Assembly (NCBI GenBank): GCA_040389065.1
Contig: JAZKAR010000012.1
Location: 89,392 to 153,391 of the forward strand
DNA from: JAZKAR01 sp040389065
GTDB taxonomy: Bacteria; Pseudomonadota; Gammaproteobacteria; Burkholderiales; Casimicrobiaceae
DNA length: 64,000 bases
Direction: 5' to 3'
Numbering within the stretch: position 1 is the stretch's first letter; each line of letters begins with the position of its first letter. Of this stretch, positions 53,512-62,826 are shown piece by piece. The position numbers and the translations under genes were made by a program. The notes beneath the pieces were generated by a model. That model was not told the origin of the DNA and ran no database searches. It saw only the letters and a list, made by a program, of their open reading frames with translations.

Positions 53512-53952
53512 ATGGCACGTAAACCCGCGGCTTCACAGCGCGCTAAGCGATTAAGCGATCTGATCCAACGAGAGCTATCGATGATTTTTTTTCAAGCGTA
53601 TTCTAATTTACGTGAACCAGGCCCTACGATCACCCAGGTTGAGGTTGCTAACGATTTAAGTATGGCCACCATTTGGGTAACACAACTTGATTCTGATGCT
53701 GCCAAACTTGAACAAACTTTAAATAGCAAAATAGGGCAATGGAAAAAGGCATTAGCCCCAGCTCTTGCTTCGCTTCATAAAATGCCTAATTTACGCTTCA
53801 AGTACGATTTAAGTGTGGAGCATAGCTTGCATATGAGCTCATTGATTGCTGCTGCTATGGCTAAAACTCAAGCCTCTGAATCTGCCGAAAAAAATGCTAG
53901 TGCGGAACAGCTCGCCGAGCAGCCATTAGAAACTTTACAAAACAATGGCTAA
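53512..53952 (+). CDS. rbfA: Ribosome-binding factor A
   Basis: A 146-residue KH-fold factor for 30S maturation. It begins MARKPAASQRAKRLSDLIQRELSMIF, then the KH region ITQVEVANDLSMATIWVTQL and LRFKYDLSVEHSLHMSSLI. A Ser/Ala-rich tail follows. It overlaps truB by 8 bp, as in the classical rbfA-truB-rpsO-pnp order; infB and nusA would normally precede it but smpB does here. Confidence 0.95.
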   Translation: MARKPAASQRAKRLSDLIQRELSMIFFQAYSNLREPGPTITQVEVANDLSMATIWVTQLDSDAAKLEQTLNSKIGQWKKALAPALASLHKMPNLRFKYDLSVEHSLHMSSLIAAAMAKTQASESAEKNASAEQLAEQPLETLQNNG

Positions 53953-54886
53953 AAAACGCCCTATTTCTATTGATGCCTGGTCAGGAATGGTGTTAGTAGA
54001 TAAACCTCTTGGATTAAGCTCTCAACAATTAGTGACTCGCGTTAAACGAATGAGTGAAGCGCAACGAGCAGGCCATACAGGCACACTAGACCCTTTAGCC
54101 AGCGGTTTATTGCCTGTATGCCTAAATGAAGGCACTAAATTTGCAAGTTACCTTTTAGCGCAAGATAAACAGTATATTGCTACAGTACAGTTAGGAACGA
54201 TTACAGATACGGGTGATTTAGCCGGAACAGTGTTACATACTCATACCGGAAAACTTGCTTCTATAGAAGAAATAACCGCGCTACTGCCCAAATTTGTAGG
54301 CGAACAAGATCAAGTACCTCCTCGTTATGCCGCCATTAAATTTGAAGGCAAAAAATATTATGAATATGCACGCGAAGGCATTGAAATTGAACGCCCTACT
54401 CGACGCATCACCATTTTTTCCATTCAACTTTTATCGCTAGAAAATCAGCACTTGACCATTGAAGTACATTGCAGCAGCGGAACCTATATTCGCAGTTTAG
54501 CCGAAGATATCGGCGAGGCATTAGGATGCGGAGCCACCCTCTCAGCCCTAAGACGTACTAAGATTGGCCATTGGGATATTCAGTCAGCTTTAACACTCGA
54601 AACCATTACTCCTCCTTTGCCAGGAAATGAAGTGTTAGCGCCGCCTGATGCATGGATTCCATGTGATGCTATGGTAGGTCACTTACCTGCCTGCGCTATT
54701 TCAACCGAAGAAGTACGCGACCTCTATTTAGGCAAACCCCTCACAGATCGTGATGAAACCAACGGACTATATCGCCTGTTTCATGGTATGATCACTCCCA
54801 AGTCGTTTGTTGGACTAGCAGATATAGAGTCAAAGGTATTGCGAAGCCGTCGTTTATTAGCAACCGTTATACCATCACTAGAATAA
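53945..54886 (+). CDS. truB: tRNA pseudouridine(55) synthase TruB
   Basis: Makes pseudouridine 55 in the T-loop of tRNAs. The 313-residue protein has MVLVDKPLGLSSQQLV, the catalytic Asp motif GHTGTLDPLASGLLPVCLNEGTK, YIATVQLGTITDTGDLAG, YEYAREGIEIE and the RSL motif CSSGTYIRSLAEDIGEALG. A C-terminal extension follows. It overlaps rbfA by 8 bp and precedes rpsO by 100 bp. Confidence 0.97.
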   Translation: MAKKRPISIDAWSGMVLVDKPLGLSSQQLVTRVKRMSEAQRAGHTGTLDPLASGLLPVCLNEGTKFASYLLAQDKQYIATVQLGTITDTGDLAGTVLHTHTGKLASIEEITALLPKFVGEQDQVPPRYAAIKFEGKKYYEYAREGIEIERPTRRITIFSIQLLSLENQHLTIEVHCSSGTYIRSLAEDIGEALGCGATLSALRRTKIGHWDIQSALTLETITPPLPGNEVLAPPDAWIPCDAMVGHLPACAISTEEVRDLYLGKPLTDRDETNGLYRLFHGMITPKSFVGLADIESKVLRSRRLLATVIPSLE

Positions 54887-54986
54887 CAAGCATTAGACTT
54901 TGGAAATAGCTAAGATATTTCCCTTTAACCTCCTCGCTTTCCCTCTTGAGCGCTGGAGTCATTTAAAATTAAGGAGAATAAAAAAA

Positions 54987-55256
54987 ATGTCATTTAGTCA
55001 AGTTAATAAAACCCAACTGATTGCTGATTACCAACGTGCTCAAGGCGACACCGGTTCACCTGAAGTGCAAGTTGCACTGTTAACCGCTCGCATTAACACA
55101 TTGAATGGTCACTTTAAAGAACATACTAAAGATCACCATTCACGTCGCGGTCTGTTGAAGCTTGTTAGCCAACGTCGTAGCCTGCTTGATTACCTGAAAC
55201 GCCGCGATGAAGCGGCCTATCGCCAATTAATTGAGCGCTTAGGTTTACGTAAGTAA
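54987..55256 (+). CDS. rpsO: 30S ribosomal protein S15
   Basis: An 89-residue S15. The start is ATG 54987, with AAGGAGA a few bases upstream and MSFSQVNKTQLIADYQRAQG following, which fits the family length; an open frame upstream to 54900 is discounted. DTGSPEVQVALLTARINTL, HHSRRGLLKLVSQRRSLLDYLKRRD and YRQLIERLGLRK are canonical. The gene has its own promoter/leader between truB and rpsO in many bacteria. Confidence 0.97.
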   Translation: MSFSQVNKTQLIADYQRAQGDTGSPEVQVALLTARINTLNGHFKEHTKDHHSRRGLLKLVSQRRSLLDYLKRRDEAAYRQLIERLGLRK

Positions 55257-55357
55257 TTAGCTAATAGCAAATAAAAAAAGTGCGTTTACTTTACATGCTT
55301 ATTCTCGCTTATTCTGATAATAAGCTAACCTGTAAAATAAAACGCATCAAAAGATCT

Positions 55358-55380
55358 GCCCCGATTTTCGGGGCGATTTT
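55358..55380 (+). terminator. Rho-independent-type terminator after rpsO
   Basis: GCCCCGA-TTT-TCGGGGC (55358-55374) followed by GATTTT, about 100 bp past the rpsO stop; analogous to the rpsO-pnp attenuator position. Confidence 0.7.
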
Positions 55381-55425
55381 GCATGAGGCGCATGAAACGT
55401 ATACACGTCTTAGTGTGTGCGTTTA

Positions 55426-55583
55426 GTGGTTCATCATCCCTAAAATCGGAGAAAGAAATCGATGATTTTTTTGCATTGGCAAGGCGCGAAGAAGAATCAT
55501 AGCCATAGCTATGGTAACGCTAAGCAACTCAGCGAAAGTAAAAAAACACAGTTTACACTCTGCTTTTAAGGATGATGAACCAC
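55426..55583. repeat. 158-bp element with 20-bp inverted arms upstream of pnp
   Basis: GTGGTTCATCATCCCTAAAA at 55426-55445 is inverted at 55564-55583 with one mismatch. The centre contains the perfect palindrome CCATAGCTATGG (55503-55514). Its arms are unlike the 17-bp MITE family; the flanks do not show a duplication. It ends 43 bp before the pnp GTG start. Confidence 0.7.
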
Positions 55584-55626
55584 CAGGCTCCACTCCACCC
55601 TAATTAGCCGAAAAAGAGGCATTATT

Positions 55627-57828
55627 GTGCTAAATCCTATCCGTAAAAGTATTCAACTAGGGCGACACACCCTAACACTTGAAACGGGTGAAATTGCCCG
55701 CCAAGCTGATGGTGCTGTTATTGTTAGTCTGGATGACACCGTTATTCTCGTCACCGTTGTTGCTAATCGCTCCGTAAAAGCTGGCCAGGACTTCTTCCCC
55801 CTTACTGTTGACTATCAAGAAAAAACCTATTCTGCCGGTAAAATTCCTGGCGGTTTTTTCAAACGCGAAGGTCGCCCTTCTGAGCACGAAACGCTTACAT
55901 CCCGTTTAATTGATCGCCCAATTCGTCCTTTATTCCCTGAAGGGTTTTATAACGAAATACAAGTAGTTGCTACTGTACTTTCTATTGACCCTGAAATTCC
56001 ATCAGATATCCCCGCTCTTATTGGTGCATCTGCCGCACTTTCTATCGCAGGCGTTCCTTTTGATGGCCCCTTAGGCGCTTCTCGTGTTGGCTATATTGAT
56101 GGCCAATATGTGCTTAACCCGACTGCCCGCCAGATTGAATCCTCACAACTTGATTTAATCATTGCTGGAACTGAAGCCGCGGTTCTCATGGTAGAGTCTG
56201 AAGCTCAAGAGCTTTCAGAAGAAATTATGCTTGGCGCTATTGCATTTGGTCATGAGCAAGCACGTGAAGTGATTAAGCTGATTGATAGCTTAGTTGAAGA
56301 AGCCGGTAAACCTTTATGGGAGTGGGCAGCCCCCGCTGTTGATGCAGAGCTGGTAACAGCTATTGAACAAGCTGCTTCAGAAGAACTGAATGCCGCTTAT
56401 AGTATTCAGCAAAAACAAGAACGTTCTACCAAAATTGATGCCATTCGTGAACGTGTTCTTCAAGCGCTTGTAAAAGAAGGCGATGATACTAGCCGCATCA
56501 ATACCATCAAAAATGCTTTCTTCAATCTTGAGGCCAGCATTGTACGCGGACGTATTCTTAATAGCGAACCTCGCATTGACGGGCGTAATACCCGTACTAT
56601 TCGCCCTATTTCTATTCGCAGCCGTATATTGCCCCGTACTCATGGTTCAGCCCTCTTTACGCGCGGTGAAACACAAGCACTTGCTGTTGCAACACTAGGT
56701 ACCAGCAAAGATGAACAAATTATTGATGCGCTACCAGGTGAATACCGTGATCGCTTTATGTTTCACTACAATATGCCTCCTTATGCAACCGGTGAATGCG
56801 GTCGTGTAGGCAGCCCTAAGCGTCGTGAAATTGGCCATGGCCGTTTAGCTAAACGTGCGTTGATTCCTGTTCTCCCATCTTCTGATGATTTTGCTTACAC
56901 AATGCGCGTTGTTTCAGAAATTACAGAGTCGAATGGTTCAAGCTCTATGGCATCTGTATGCGGCGGTAGCTTGGCACTAATGGACGCTGGCGTACCCTTA
57001 AAAGCCCCTGTTGCAGGTATTGCAATGGGCTTGATTAAAGATGGTAATCGCTTCGCTGTACTTTCAGACATTTTGGGCGATGAAGATCACCTTGGCGATA
57101 TGGATTTTAAAGTTGCCGGAACAGAAGCAGGTATTACTGCACTGCAAATGGACATAAAAATTCAAGGTATTACCCAAGATATTATGGCAGTCGCATTGAA
57201 GCAAGCCGCTGAAGGCAGACTTCATATTTTAGGGCTCATGAAACAAGCGATGCCTACTGCACGTACTGAACTTTCAGAACATGCACCTAAAATGATCAGC
57301 TTTAAGATTCCTGCTGAGAAAATTCGTGATGTTATCGGTAAAGGCGGCGCAACCATTCGCGCCTTAACTGAAGAAACCGGCGCAACGATTGAACTTCAAG
57401 ACGATGGTACTGTAACAGTTGCCGCTGTAAATAGTGCAAGCGTTGATGCAGCGCGCCTTAAAATTGAAGCGATTACCGCTGATGTAGAAATTGGTAAAAT
57501 CTACGAAGGTACGGTTGTACGTTTGCTAGATTTCGGCGCGATTGTAAACATTCTGCCTGGTAAAGATGGCTTATTGCATGTATCGCAAATTGCTAACGAG
57601 CGTGTTAATAATGTATCTGACTATGTAAAAGAAGGCCAAGTCGTTCGTGTTAAAGTCATCGAAATGGATGATAAAGGCAAAATTCGCTTGTCTATTCGTG
57701 CCATTTTGAATGAAGCAACTCCTCCAGCTATTGCTACAGAACATGTGTCAGATGAGGCAGAAACAGCCTTATTAACACCTGCACTGTATCAAGAGCATCA
57801 GCAAGAACAACCTACTTCGCATGCTTAA
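55627..57828 (+). CDS. pnp: Polyribonucleotide nucleotidyltransferase
   Basis: The 733-residue 3'-to-5' phosphorolytic exoribonuclease of RNA decay. The first RNase PH-like domain opens GRHTLTLETGEIARQADGAV, then YSAGKIPGGFFKREGRPSEH and SRLIDRPIRPLFPEGF. The second has RTHGSALFTRGETQALAVATLG, GRVGSPKRREIGHGRLAKRAL and SDILGDEDHLGDMDFKVAGT. The C-terminal KH domain is KIPAEKIRDVIGKGGATIRA and the S1 domain GKIYEGTVVRLLDFGAIVNI. GTG at 55627 is the start. Confidence 0.98.
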   Translation: MLNPIRKSIQLGRHTLTLETGEIARQADGAVIVSLDDTVILVTVVANRSVKAGQDFFPLTVDYQEKTYSAGKIPGGFFKREGRPSEHETLTSRLIDRPIRPLFPEGFYNEIQVVATVLSIDPEIPSDIPALIGASAALSIAGVPFDGPLGASRVGYIDGQYVLNPTARQIESSQLDLIIAGTEAAVLMVESEAQELSEEIMLGAIAFGHEQAREVIKLIDSLVEEAGKPLWEWAAPAVDAELVTAIEQAASEELNAAYSIQQKQERSTKIDAIRERVLQALVKEGDDTSRINTIKNAFFNLEASIVRGRILNSEPRIDGRNTRTIRPISIRSRILPRTHGSALFTRGETQALAVATLGTSKDEQIIDALPGEYRDRFMFHYNMPPYATGECGRVGSPKRREIGHGRLAKRALIPVLPSSDDFAYTMRVVSEITESNGSSSMASVCGGSLALMDAGVPLKAPVAGIAMGLIKDGNRFAVLSDILGDEDHLGDMDFKVAGTEAGITALQMDIKIQGITQDIMAVALKQAAEGRLHILGLMKQAMPTARTELSEHAPKMISFKIPAEKIRDVIGKGGATIRALTEETGATIELQDDGTVTVAAVNSASVDAARLKIEAITADVEIGKIYEGTVVRLLDFGAIVNILPGKDGLLHVSQIANERVNNVSDYVKEGQVVRVKVIEMDDKGKIRLSIRAILNEATPPAIATEHVSDEAETALLTPALYQEHQQEQPTSHA

Positions 57829-57892
57829 CGATGAAGCCTTTTTTTATATGAGTATTTATAAAAAAGGTCATCTACTGTTATAGTAGTACAGT

Positions 57893-57924
57893 AAAAACGC
57901 CACGCTGCAATGCGTGGCGTTTTT
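57893..57924 (+). terminator. Rho-independent terminator of pnp
   Basis: Arms AAAAACGCCACGC (57893-57905) and GCGTGGCGTTTTT (57912-57924) with a 6-nt loop, 65 bp past the pnp stop. The A-run and T-run make it work in both directions. Confidence 0.9.
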
Positions 57925-58058
57925 ACTTGCATGAGGCTTACGCAAAATTCTAATAGGGCTTGGCTATAGTAGTAGGTTAGTAGGTATAACAAAATGCCAA
58001 TATGCTGCTAGCACAGCCTTACGTATGCCTTTCATTTATTCTGAACGTAGGAAGTGAA

Positions 58059-59192
58059 ATGTCGGCTATCCCTTTTCATATAGCGCCTCAAACAGGGTCA
58101 GAACTCCAATTTCTGGCAGATGTATTCAAGCGTGGTAAAATTTCTGGCGATGGTTACTATAGCCGTTTATGCCAAGATTGGTTTAAGAACCGCTATCACT
58201 TTCCTCATACGTTGCTGACCACTTCATGTACCGATGCACTTGAAATGGCAGCCTTATTATGCCCTATTGAACCAGGTGATGAAGTAATTGCGCCTAGCTA
58301 TACATTTGTCTCCACTGTAAATGCATTTGCATTACGCGGAGCACATATTCGGTTTGCTGATAGCCAGCCAAATCATCCTAATATTAATTTAGATGAAGTT
58401 GAATCCCTTATCACTCCACGCACACGTGCTTTAATTGTTGTTCATTATGCGGGCATGGCGTGTGATATGAATAAAGCCCAAGCACTTTGTAAACGCTATA
58501 ATCTAAAATTAATTGAGGATGCTGCACAAGCTATTGATGCCTATTATTACGATAGCCCTCTTGGTTCCTTAAGCGACTATGCAACATTCTCTTTCCATGA
58601 TACAAAAAATGTTATAGCAGGCGAAGGAGGGCTTTTGGTTGTGAATCGACAAGAAGATCAACTTCGTGCAGAAATTATTAGAGAAAAAGGTACCAATCGC
58701 AGCGCTTTTTTACGTGGTGAAATTGATAAATATACCTGGGTAGATATAGGCTCCTCTTATTTACCGTCAGAGCTTAATGCAGCTGTATTATGGGCGCAGC
58801 TTCAGGCAATTGATGCCTCACAACACCATCGCCACGCGCTTTGGCAGCACTACTATGAGAGTTTAGCTGAACTTGAGGCACACGGCGTCCTTCAGCGCCC
58901 TCATACGCCAGCAGGAGCAAAGCATAATGCTCATATTTTTTATATTATCGCCCCTTCTTTAGAACATCGCGAAAAATGGGCTTTGCATCTTAAGCAAGCG
59001 GATATTGCTACCGCCTCTCACTATAATGCGCTACATAACAGTCACTTTTATCGCCAGCAGCAAAAAGAACATGTTCCATCTCTACCGCATAGCGAACGCT
59101 ATACCGATACGTTATTAAGGCTGCCGCTTTATAATGCTTTAACGCATGAAGCAGTCGATCGGGTAATAAATACACTTAAACATATTCTTTAA
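58059..59192 (+). CDS. dTDP-4-amino-4,6-dideoxygalactose transaminase (WecE-like)
   Basis: A PLP-dependent sugar aminotransferase of 377 residues. ATG 58059 is chosen because AGGAAG precedes it and the protein then begins MSAIPFHIAPQTGSELQFL, the usual WecE start. GKISGDGYYSRLCQDWFKNR, LLTTSCTDALEMAALLCPIEPGDEVIAPSYTFVSTVNAFALRGA (in pieces), HYAGMACDMNKAQ, the PLP Lys in FSFHDTKNVIAGEGG and YTWVDIGSSYLPSELNAAVLWAQLQA match WecE. ArnB is a relative, but the pattern is clearly WecE. No other ECA genes are in the window, so the pathway is unclear. Confidence 0.85.
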   Translation: MSAIPFHIAPQTGSELQFLADVFKRGKISGDGYYSRLCQDWFKNRYHFPHTLLTTSCTDALEMAALLCPIEPGDEVIAPSYTFVSTVNAFALRGAHIRFADSQPNHPNINLDEVESLITPRTRALIVVHYAGMACDMNKAQALCKRYNLKLIEDAAQAIDAYYYDSPLGSLSDYATFSFHDTKNVIAGEGGLLVVNRQEDQLRAEIIREKGTNRSAFLRGEIDKYTWVDIGSSYLPSELNAAVLWAQLQAIDASQHHRHALWQHYYESLAELEAHGVLQRPHTPAGAKHNAHIFYIIAPSLEHREKWALHLKQADIATASHYNALHNSHFYRQQQKEHVPSLPHSERYTDTLLRLPLYNALTHEAVDRVINTLKHIL

Positions 59193-59203
59193 GATCACGA
59201 ATT

Positions 59204-59950
59204 ATGGCTTTTTCTTCTCTTATTCCTCGTGCCTTTGCTCGTCTTTCTTCCGAAGAAAAAGAAGAATTTACCTTACGCTTCGCCCCTGCTATTTATAATT
59301 TTCTAGAAGAGGTTAAAGCAAAAGATACCGCATTAACTGTTTTTTATGACCCCAAACATTTTTTCATGAGCCATTTATTTGAGAATAACGAAGGCTCAAT
59401 GATTATTGATGCTCCGCCCTCTGTTATTACCCCTCCTGTTCCGCCTGATGCTGTTTTACAAATTATGGGAACACTAGAGTATGTGCCCTTTTACTTCATA
59501 ATCCCGACTTACACTATTATTGAATGGGATCGTTTCCCTGCGTTTCGCTTCGCTCCTCCAACAACCTTGATAAGGCTACAACGTAGAAGTACCTTTCGAT
59601 TGATGATTCCTCTTCAAATCGATTTTATTGCGCAACTAGAATATAAACAAAACATCATAACAACTCCCATTGTAGATATTAGTATGGGGGGCGTTCGCCT
59701 GAACGATATTCCTCTTCAATTAATTGAGGAAATAAGCCGTGGAGAGATTTTATTTATCACCATTGAGCTAGATGGATTACGCTTCAGATTAGCAGCCCAG
59801 GTAACGAATGCGCAGCAATTACGCTTGAGAAGCGGCGGTATTCAAGGGCAACTCTGTTTGCGTTTTCAGGAAATGCCACCGGCAACACAACATCGGCTTG
59901 CCCGATTTTTAATGCGCCAGGAAGTAAAATTTTCTTCAATCGTTGATTAA
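59204..59950 (+). CDS. Flagellar brake protein YcgR (PilZ domain)
   Basis: A 248-residue protein with an N-terminal YcgR domain and a C-terminal PilZ domain. The c-di-GMP motifs are RRSTFR in RLQRRSTFRLMIP and DISMGGVRL (D-x-S-x-x-G). In other bacteria YcgR slows flagellar rotation when c-di-GMP rises, which fits the flg genes here. It follows the aminotransferase by 11 bp, possibly in the same transcript, and is convergent with scpA (11 bp between stops). Confidence 0.88.
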   Translation: MAFSSLIPRAFARLSSEEKEEFTLRFAPAIYNFLEEVKAKDTALTVFYDPKHFFMSHLFENNEGSMIIDAPPSVITPPVPPDAVLQIMGTLEYVPFYFIIPTYTIIEWDRFPAFRFAPPTTLIRLQRRSTFRLMIPLQIDFIAQLEYKQNIITTPIVDISMGGVRLNDIPLQLIEEISRGEILFITIELDGLRFRLAAQVTNAQQLRLRSGGIQGQLCLRFQEMPPATQHRLARFLMRQEVKFSSIVD

Positions 59951-59961
59951 TCTAATAATAA

Positions 59962-60810
59962 TCATTGCGGTTGCAACTCAACTAATTGCTTATCTTCAGC
60001 CTCCGGCGCCGGCTCTATATGATGAATAGGATGCCGCGCTACCCACCATGCTCCTAAAGGGCGATCTTGTTGTCCAAACACTGTTCGCTCACGCATTAGC
60101 TGAAGTAACGCCAGCATTACGCTTACAGCGTAAAAAGGTTTGCTTTCCCACGAAACTAACAGACTCTCCCAGCCTACTTCCCCACGCGTTGGCAAATCGC
60201 GCATAACAGATGACATAACATCTCGTAATGAAACTGCTTCGCGCTCAATCACATGGCGCATGGGTTCAGCTTGTCGTTCCAATAAAGCGATCCAAGCTTT
60301 GTGAAGCTGTTCAGCTTTAATAGTGGGAAGCAATGCTAATGTTTCTGGGCTTTCTACGCTAACAGACTCAAAATGCTCCCCCATTTTGGGTAACGCTGCT
60401 AACGATTTTGCTCCCTGGCGAATACGCTCGTATTCTAATAATCTTAGTACTAACGCTGCTCTTGGATCTTCTTCTGGCATATCATCAGCTGTTACCGTCG
60501 GCTGAGGTAACAGCATACGAGCCTTAATCTCTACCAACCAGGCCGCCATCAATAAATACTCAGCTGCCAGCTCAAGCGTATGCTTTTTAAGCGCCTCAAT
60601 ATACGCTAAATATTGATCTGCTAACGCTTGCATTGGGATATCGCGCACATCTAAGCGATGATGCCGAATTAAATACCATAGCAAATCTAAAGGCCCCTCA
60701 AAACTTTCCAGCATAATCGCCAATGCATCAGGCGGAATAAAAAGATTTTTGGGCAAATGCTCTAAGGGTTGACCATAGATTTTAGCAATGTGTGTTTCTA
60801 AAGAAGCCAT
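59962..60810 (-). CDS. scpA: Segregation and condensation protein A
   Basis: A 282-residue kleisin-like partner of SMC in chromosome segregation. The core LESFEGPLDLLWYLIRHHRLDVRDIPM near residue 33, AEYLLMAAWLVEIKARMLLP and PRAALVLRLLEYERIRQGAKSL match ScpA; the C-terminal winged-helix reads KPFYAVSVMLALLQLMRE. The family's partner gene scpB is not adjacent. It starts upstream of the convergent PilZ gene. Confidence 0.94.
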   Translation of the reverse strand: MASLETHIAKIYGQPLEHLPKNLFIPPDALAIMLESFEGPLDLLWYLIRHHRLDVRDIPMQALADQYLAYIEALKKHTLELAAEYLLMAAWLVEIKARMLLPQPTVTADDMPEEDPRAALVLRLLEYERIRQGAKSLAALPKMGEHFESVSVESPETLALLPTIKAEQLHKAWIALLERQAEPMRHVIEREAVSLRDVMSSVMRDLPTRGEVGWESLLVSWESKPFYAVSVMLALLQLMRERTVFGQQDRPLGAWWVARHPIHHIEPAPEAEDKQLVELQPQ

Positions 60811-60862
60811 GCGAGAAGTCTTTTAAAAAATATTGGATTCATTCACTGAAAAATTATCCCTT

Positions 60863-62371
60863 TCAGACGGGATGAATCACTTTCGTTAACGGCTCGATTT
60901 CTCCTTCAACATGCCAGTTAGCCCATAGGTTATTTGAGCCATCTGGCTCAATCGCTAGCCAGTTTCTCGCTCCAATTAAGCGCGTGCCGCGTGTATTGAG
61001 TTGTTGAAGATTACTTGTAATACCTCGATCTACTTGTTCTTCTTTATCTGCTATAGATTCTAATACATAGCGAACCATTGAAGGCGGCGCAGGATGCACA
61101 ACTCCCGAAGAAACCAATTGGTTAATCACACACGCATTTCTTGATGCACATTCTCGCGTTGACTCAATAACAGCTGCCGCCGCTACGTGTACATCTCCCG
61201 ATAAGATGGTAATACGCGTTTTTTGATCACCTGAAAACTTTAAGAGACGATGAATAAGTCTTAACCGTTCTTGAGAGTTAGTGGTACTGCGCCAATGATC
61301 TCGTAAATCGTCTTCTAATTCCTGCTGGCCTGGAACAACAGATAAGATACGCTCTAAAACATTTAAATTTAAATACGCTACAGGAATCGATGAAATAACT
61401 AACAAATGCTTTAATTTTTTTTGATTATCTAACCATTTATAAATACTTTCCCAAGATTCAGGAGACACAACCTGGCTAGGCAAATTAGGCCCTGTTTTTT
61501 TTAGTGCTGGTCGCCGTTCTGATCGCAAATCCAATGCCAAAATACCTATGCTTCCTAGAGAAGAAAAGCCCATATTGTAAGTAGATTGCCCAGGAAGAGC
61601 GCAGGGATGAACCTCTTTTTCATTTAACTGCATTTGCAAGGTATGAAAATAACGCTTAGCGAGTTTAAAAATACCTTGGTATACAGGAGAAAAATGTAGC
61701 TCTTCAGGGTAAGACCCCCAACCATCAAAAATGTCATGATCATCCCACATCATAATCGTAGGAATAGAAGACAGCATGGCTAAAACTTCAGGTTGAGCCC
61801 AACGCGTAAGGTAAATATTGCATAAAAGCTCATCCAGCTCTTTACGCATTTGATCAGTAAAAGGCGCCGTTATACGCTGTTCTAATGGAAGATCTGTCCA
61901 GGTATGCAACGTTTTTAACCGATTCCACATTTCATCTGTATAGATCTGATCTCCACCCATAACAAGTATGTGATAAGGCTGCTGTGCATGAAACAAGGCA
62001 ATGTCTTTCCAGCGATCATTTTTATCAATCACGGATTTCATTAGTTTAGGGTCAGAAAAACCATTACATGAAACAAATGCTACTCGTGGGTTATCTGCTG
62101 TAAGTGGTGCTTGAAAAATATAATCTTTTCCCTCTAGGGTAAGCTTTCCTTGAGTTTCATGAGCCTCTAATGCAAAATCCATGCGGTAGACGTCATATCG
62201 TGGAGCGTCAAAAGGTATCTTAGCAATACATTGGGTGTTTAGCATTTTCAGAGAAGCACTAGGCGTTATCGTTACTTTTTCGCCCGTATTGACTACCACT
62301 AATGCAGATATCTGCCACGCTTTTTGACGAATGCCTCTAAACTGTAAAACTGGCCCTAATACCATACCCAT
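60863..62371 (-). CDS. PhoD-like metallophosphatase (alkaline phosphatase D family)
   Basis: A 502-residue protein. The metal-binding and catalytic motifs of PhoD-type phosphatases are visible: ILVMGGDQIYTDEMW, IPTIMMWDDHDIFDGWGSYPE and TILSGDVHVAAAAVIE, the last with the final His. No signal peptide is obvious at the start (MGMVLGPVLQFRGIRQKAW), so an intracellular role is possible. It belongs to the broad PhoD-like group rather than the classical exported phosphodiesterase; substrate unknown. It is followed on the minus strand by scpA 52 bp away. Confidence 0.85.
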   Translation of the reverse strand: MGMVLGPVLQFRGIRQKAWQISALVVVNTGEKVTITPSASLKMLNTQCIAKIPFDAPRYDVYRMDFALEAHETQGKLTLEGKDYIFQAPLTADNPRVAFVSCNGFSDPKLMKSVIDKNDRWKDIALFHAQQPYHILVMGGDQIYTDEMWNRLKTLHTWTDLPLEQRITAPFTDQMRKELDELLCNIYLTRWAQPEVLAMLSSIPTIMMWDDHDIFDGWGSYPEELHFSPVYQGIFKLAKRYFHTLQMQLNEKEVHPCALPGQSTYNMGFSSLGSIGILALDLRSERRPALKKTGPNLPSQVVSPESWESIYKWLDNQKKLKHLLVISSIPVAYLNLNVLERILSVVPGQQELEDDLRDHWRSTTNSQERLRLIHRLLKFSGDQKTRITILSGDVHVAAAAVIESTRECASRNACVINQLVSSGVVHPAPPSMVRYVLESIADKEEQVDRGITSNLQQLNTRGTRLIGARNWLAIEPDGSNNLWANWHVEGEIEPLTKVIHPV

Positions 62372-62559
62372 CTAGAATCTCCTGTTAGCAAAACTTATAC
62401 AAAAGTACGCCAACAGTTTAGCGCCTGCCATGTTTTTCTAAATGGCGATTTTGTTAAGCTGCAAGTGAGTAATAATGCCCCCGCGGTAATAAATCTTAAA
62501 CGCTTTCTTGAATTCAAGCTGGTAAATTTTTAATTCGAATTTTATTAAAAAGGCTATTT

Positions 62560-62826
62560 ATGAAAATCAAATATTTATTTACTTTGTTATTCATATTATC
62601 GATCAGCCATAGCACCTTTGCTCAACAAGCACCTAAACTTCCCAAAGAATCGCTTCAAACATCTAATGCTGATACTGGCATCCCAAAACCCTTAGGTACT
62701 CCAACAGAAATTCAACAAAACCTGCTGAATTTACTCTCAGCACAAACGGAGGTAATAAAAGCTCTTTCAAAGCGAATTGATAATATGGAAGTAAGAGTTA
62801 AAAAGCTGGAAGGAGAAAAAAAATGA
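62560..62826 (+). CDS. Small exported protein with C-terminal coiled coil
   Basis: An 88-residue protein with a signal peptide YLFTLLFILSISHSTFAQ and a helical C-terminal part NLLSAQTEVIKALSKRIDNMEVRVKKLEGEKK (in pieces) that would form a coiled coil. Function unknown. It overlaps the next gene by the 4-base ATGA, so both are co-translated. Confidence 0.7.
   Translation: MKIKYLFTLLFILSISHSTFAQQAPKLPKESLQTSNADTGIPKPLGTPTEIQQNLLNLLSAQTEVIKALSKRIDNMEVRVKKLEGEKK

Larger units (their letters stand above)
55257..55626. other. Intergenic region rpsO-pnp with terminator and long inverted repeat
   Basis: Contains an imperfect stem TGCGTTTACTTTACA/TGTAAAATAAAACGCA (55281-55346), a terminator-like hairpin at 55358-55374 and the inverted-repeat element at 55426-55583. 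pnp autoregulation by RNase III at its leader is known in E. coli; whether these structures serve that role is untested. Confidence 0.5.

Noticed and set aside
58059..59192. Naming the aminotransferase ArnB because arn genes are nearby
   Set aside because: Motifs around the start, the PLP lysine and IGSSYLPSELNAA fit WecE rather than ArnB, and it is over 5 kb from arnD.
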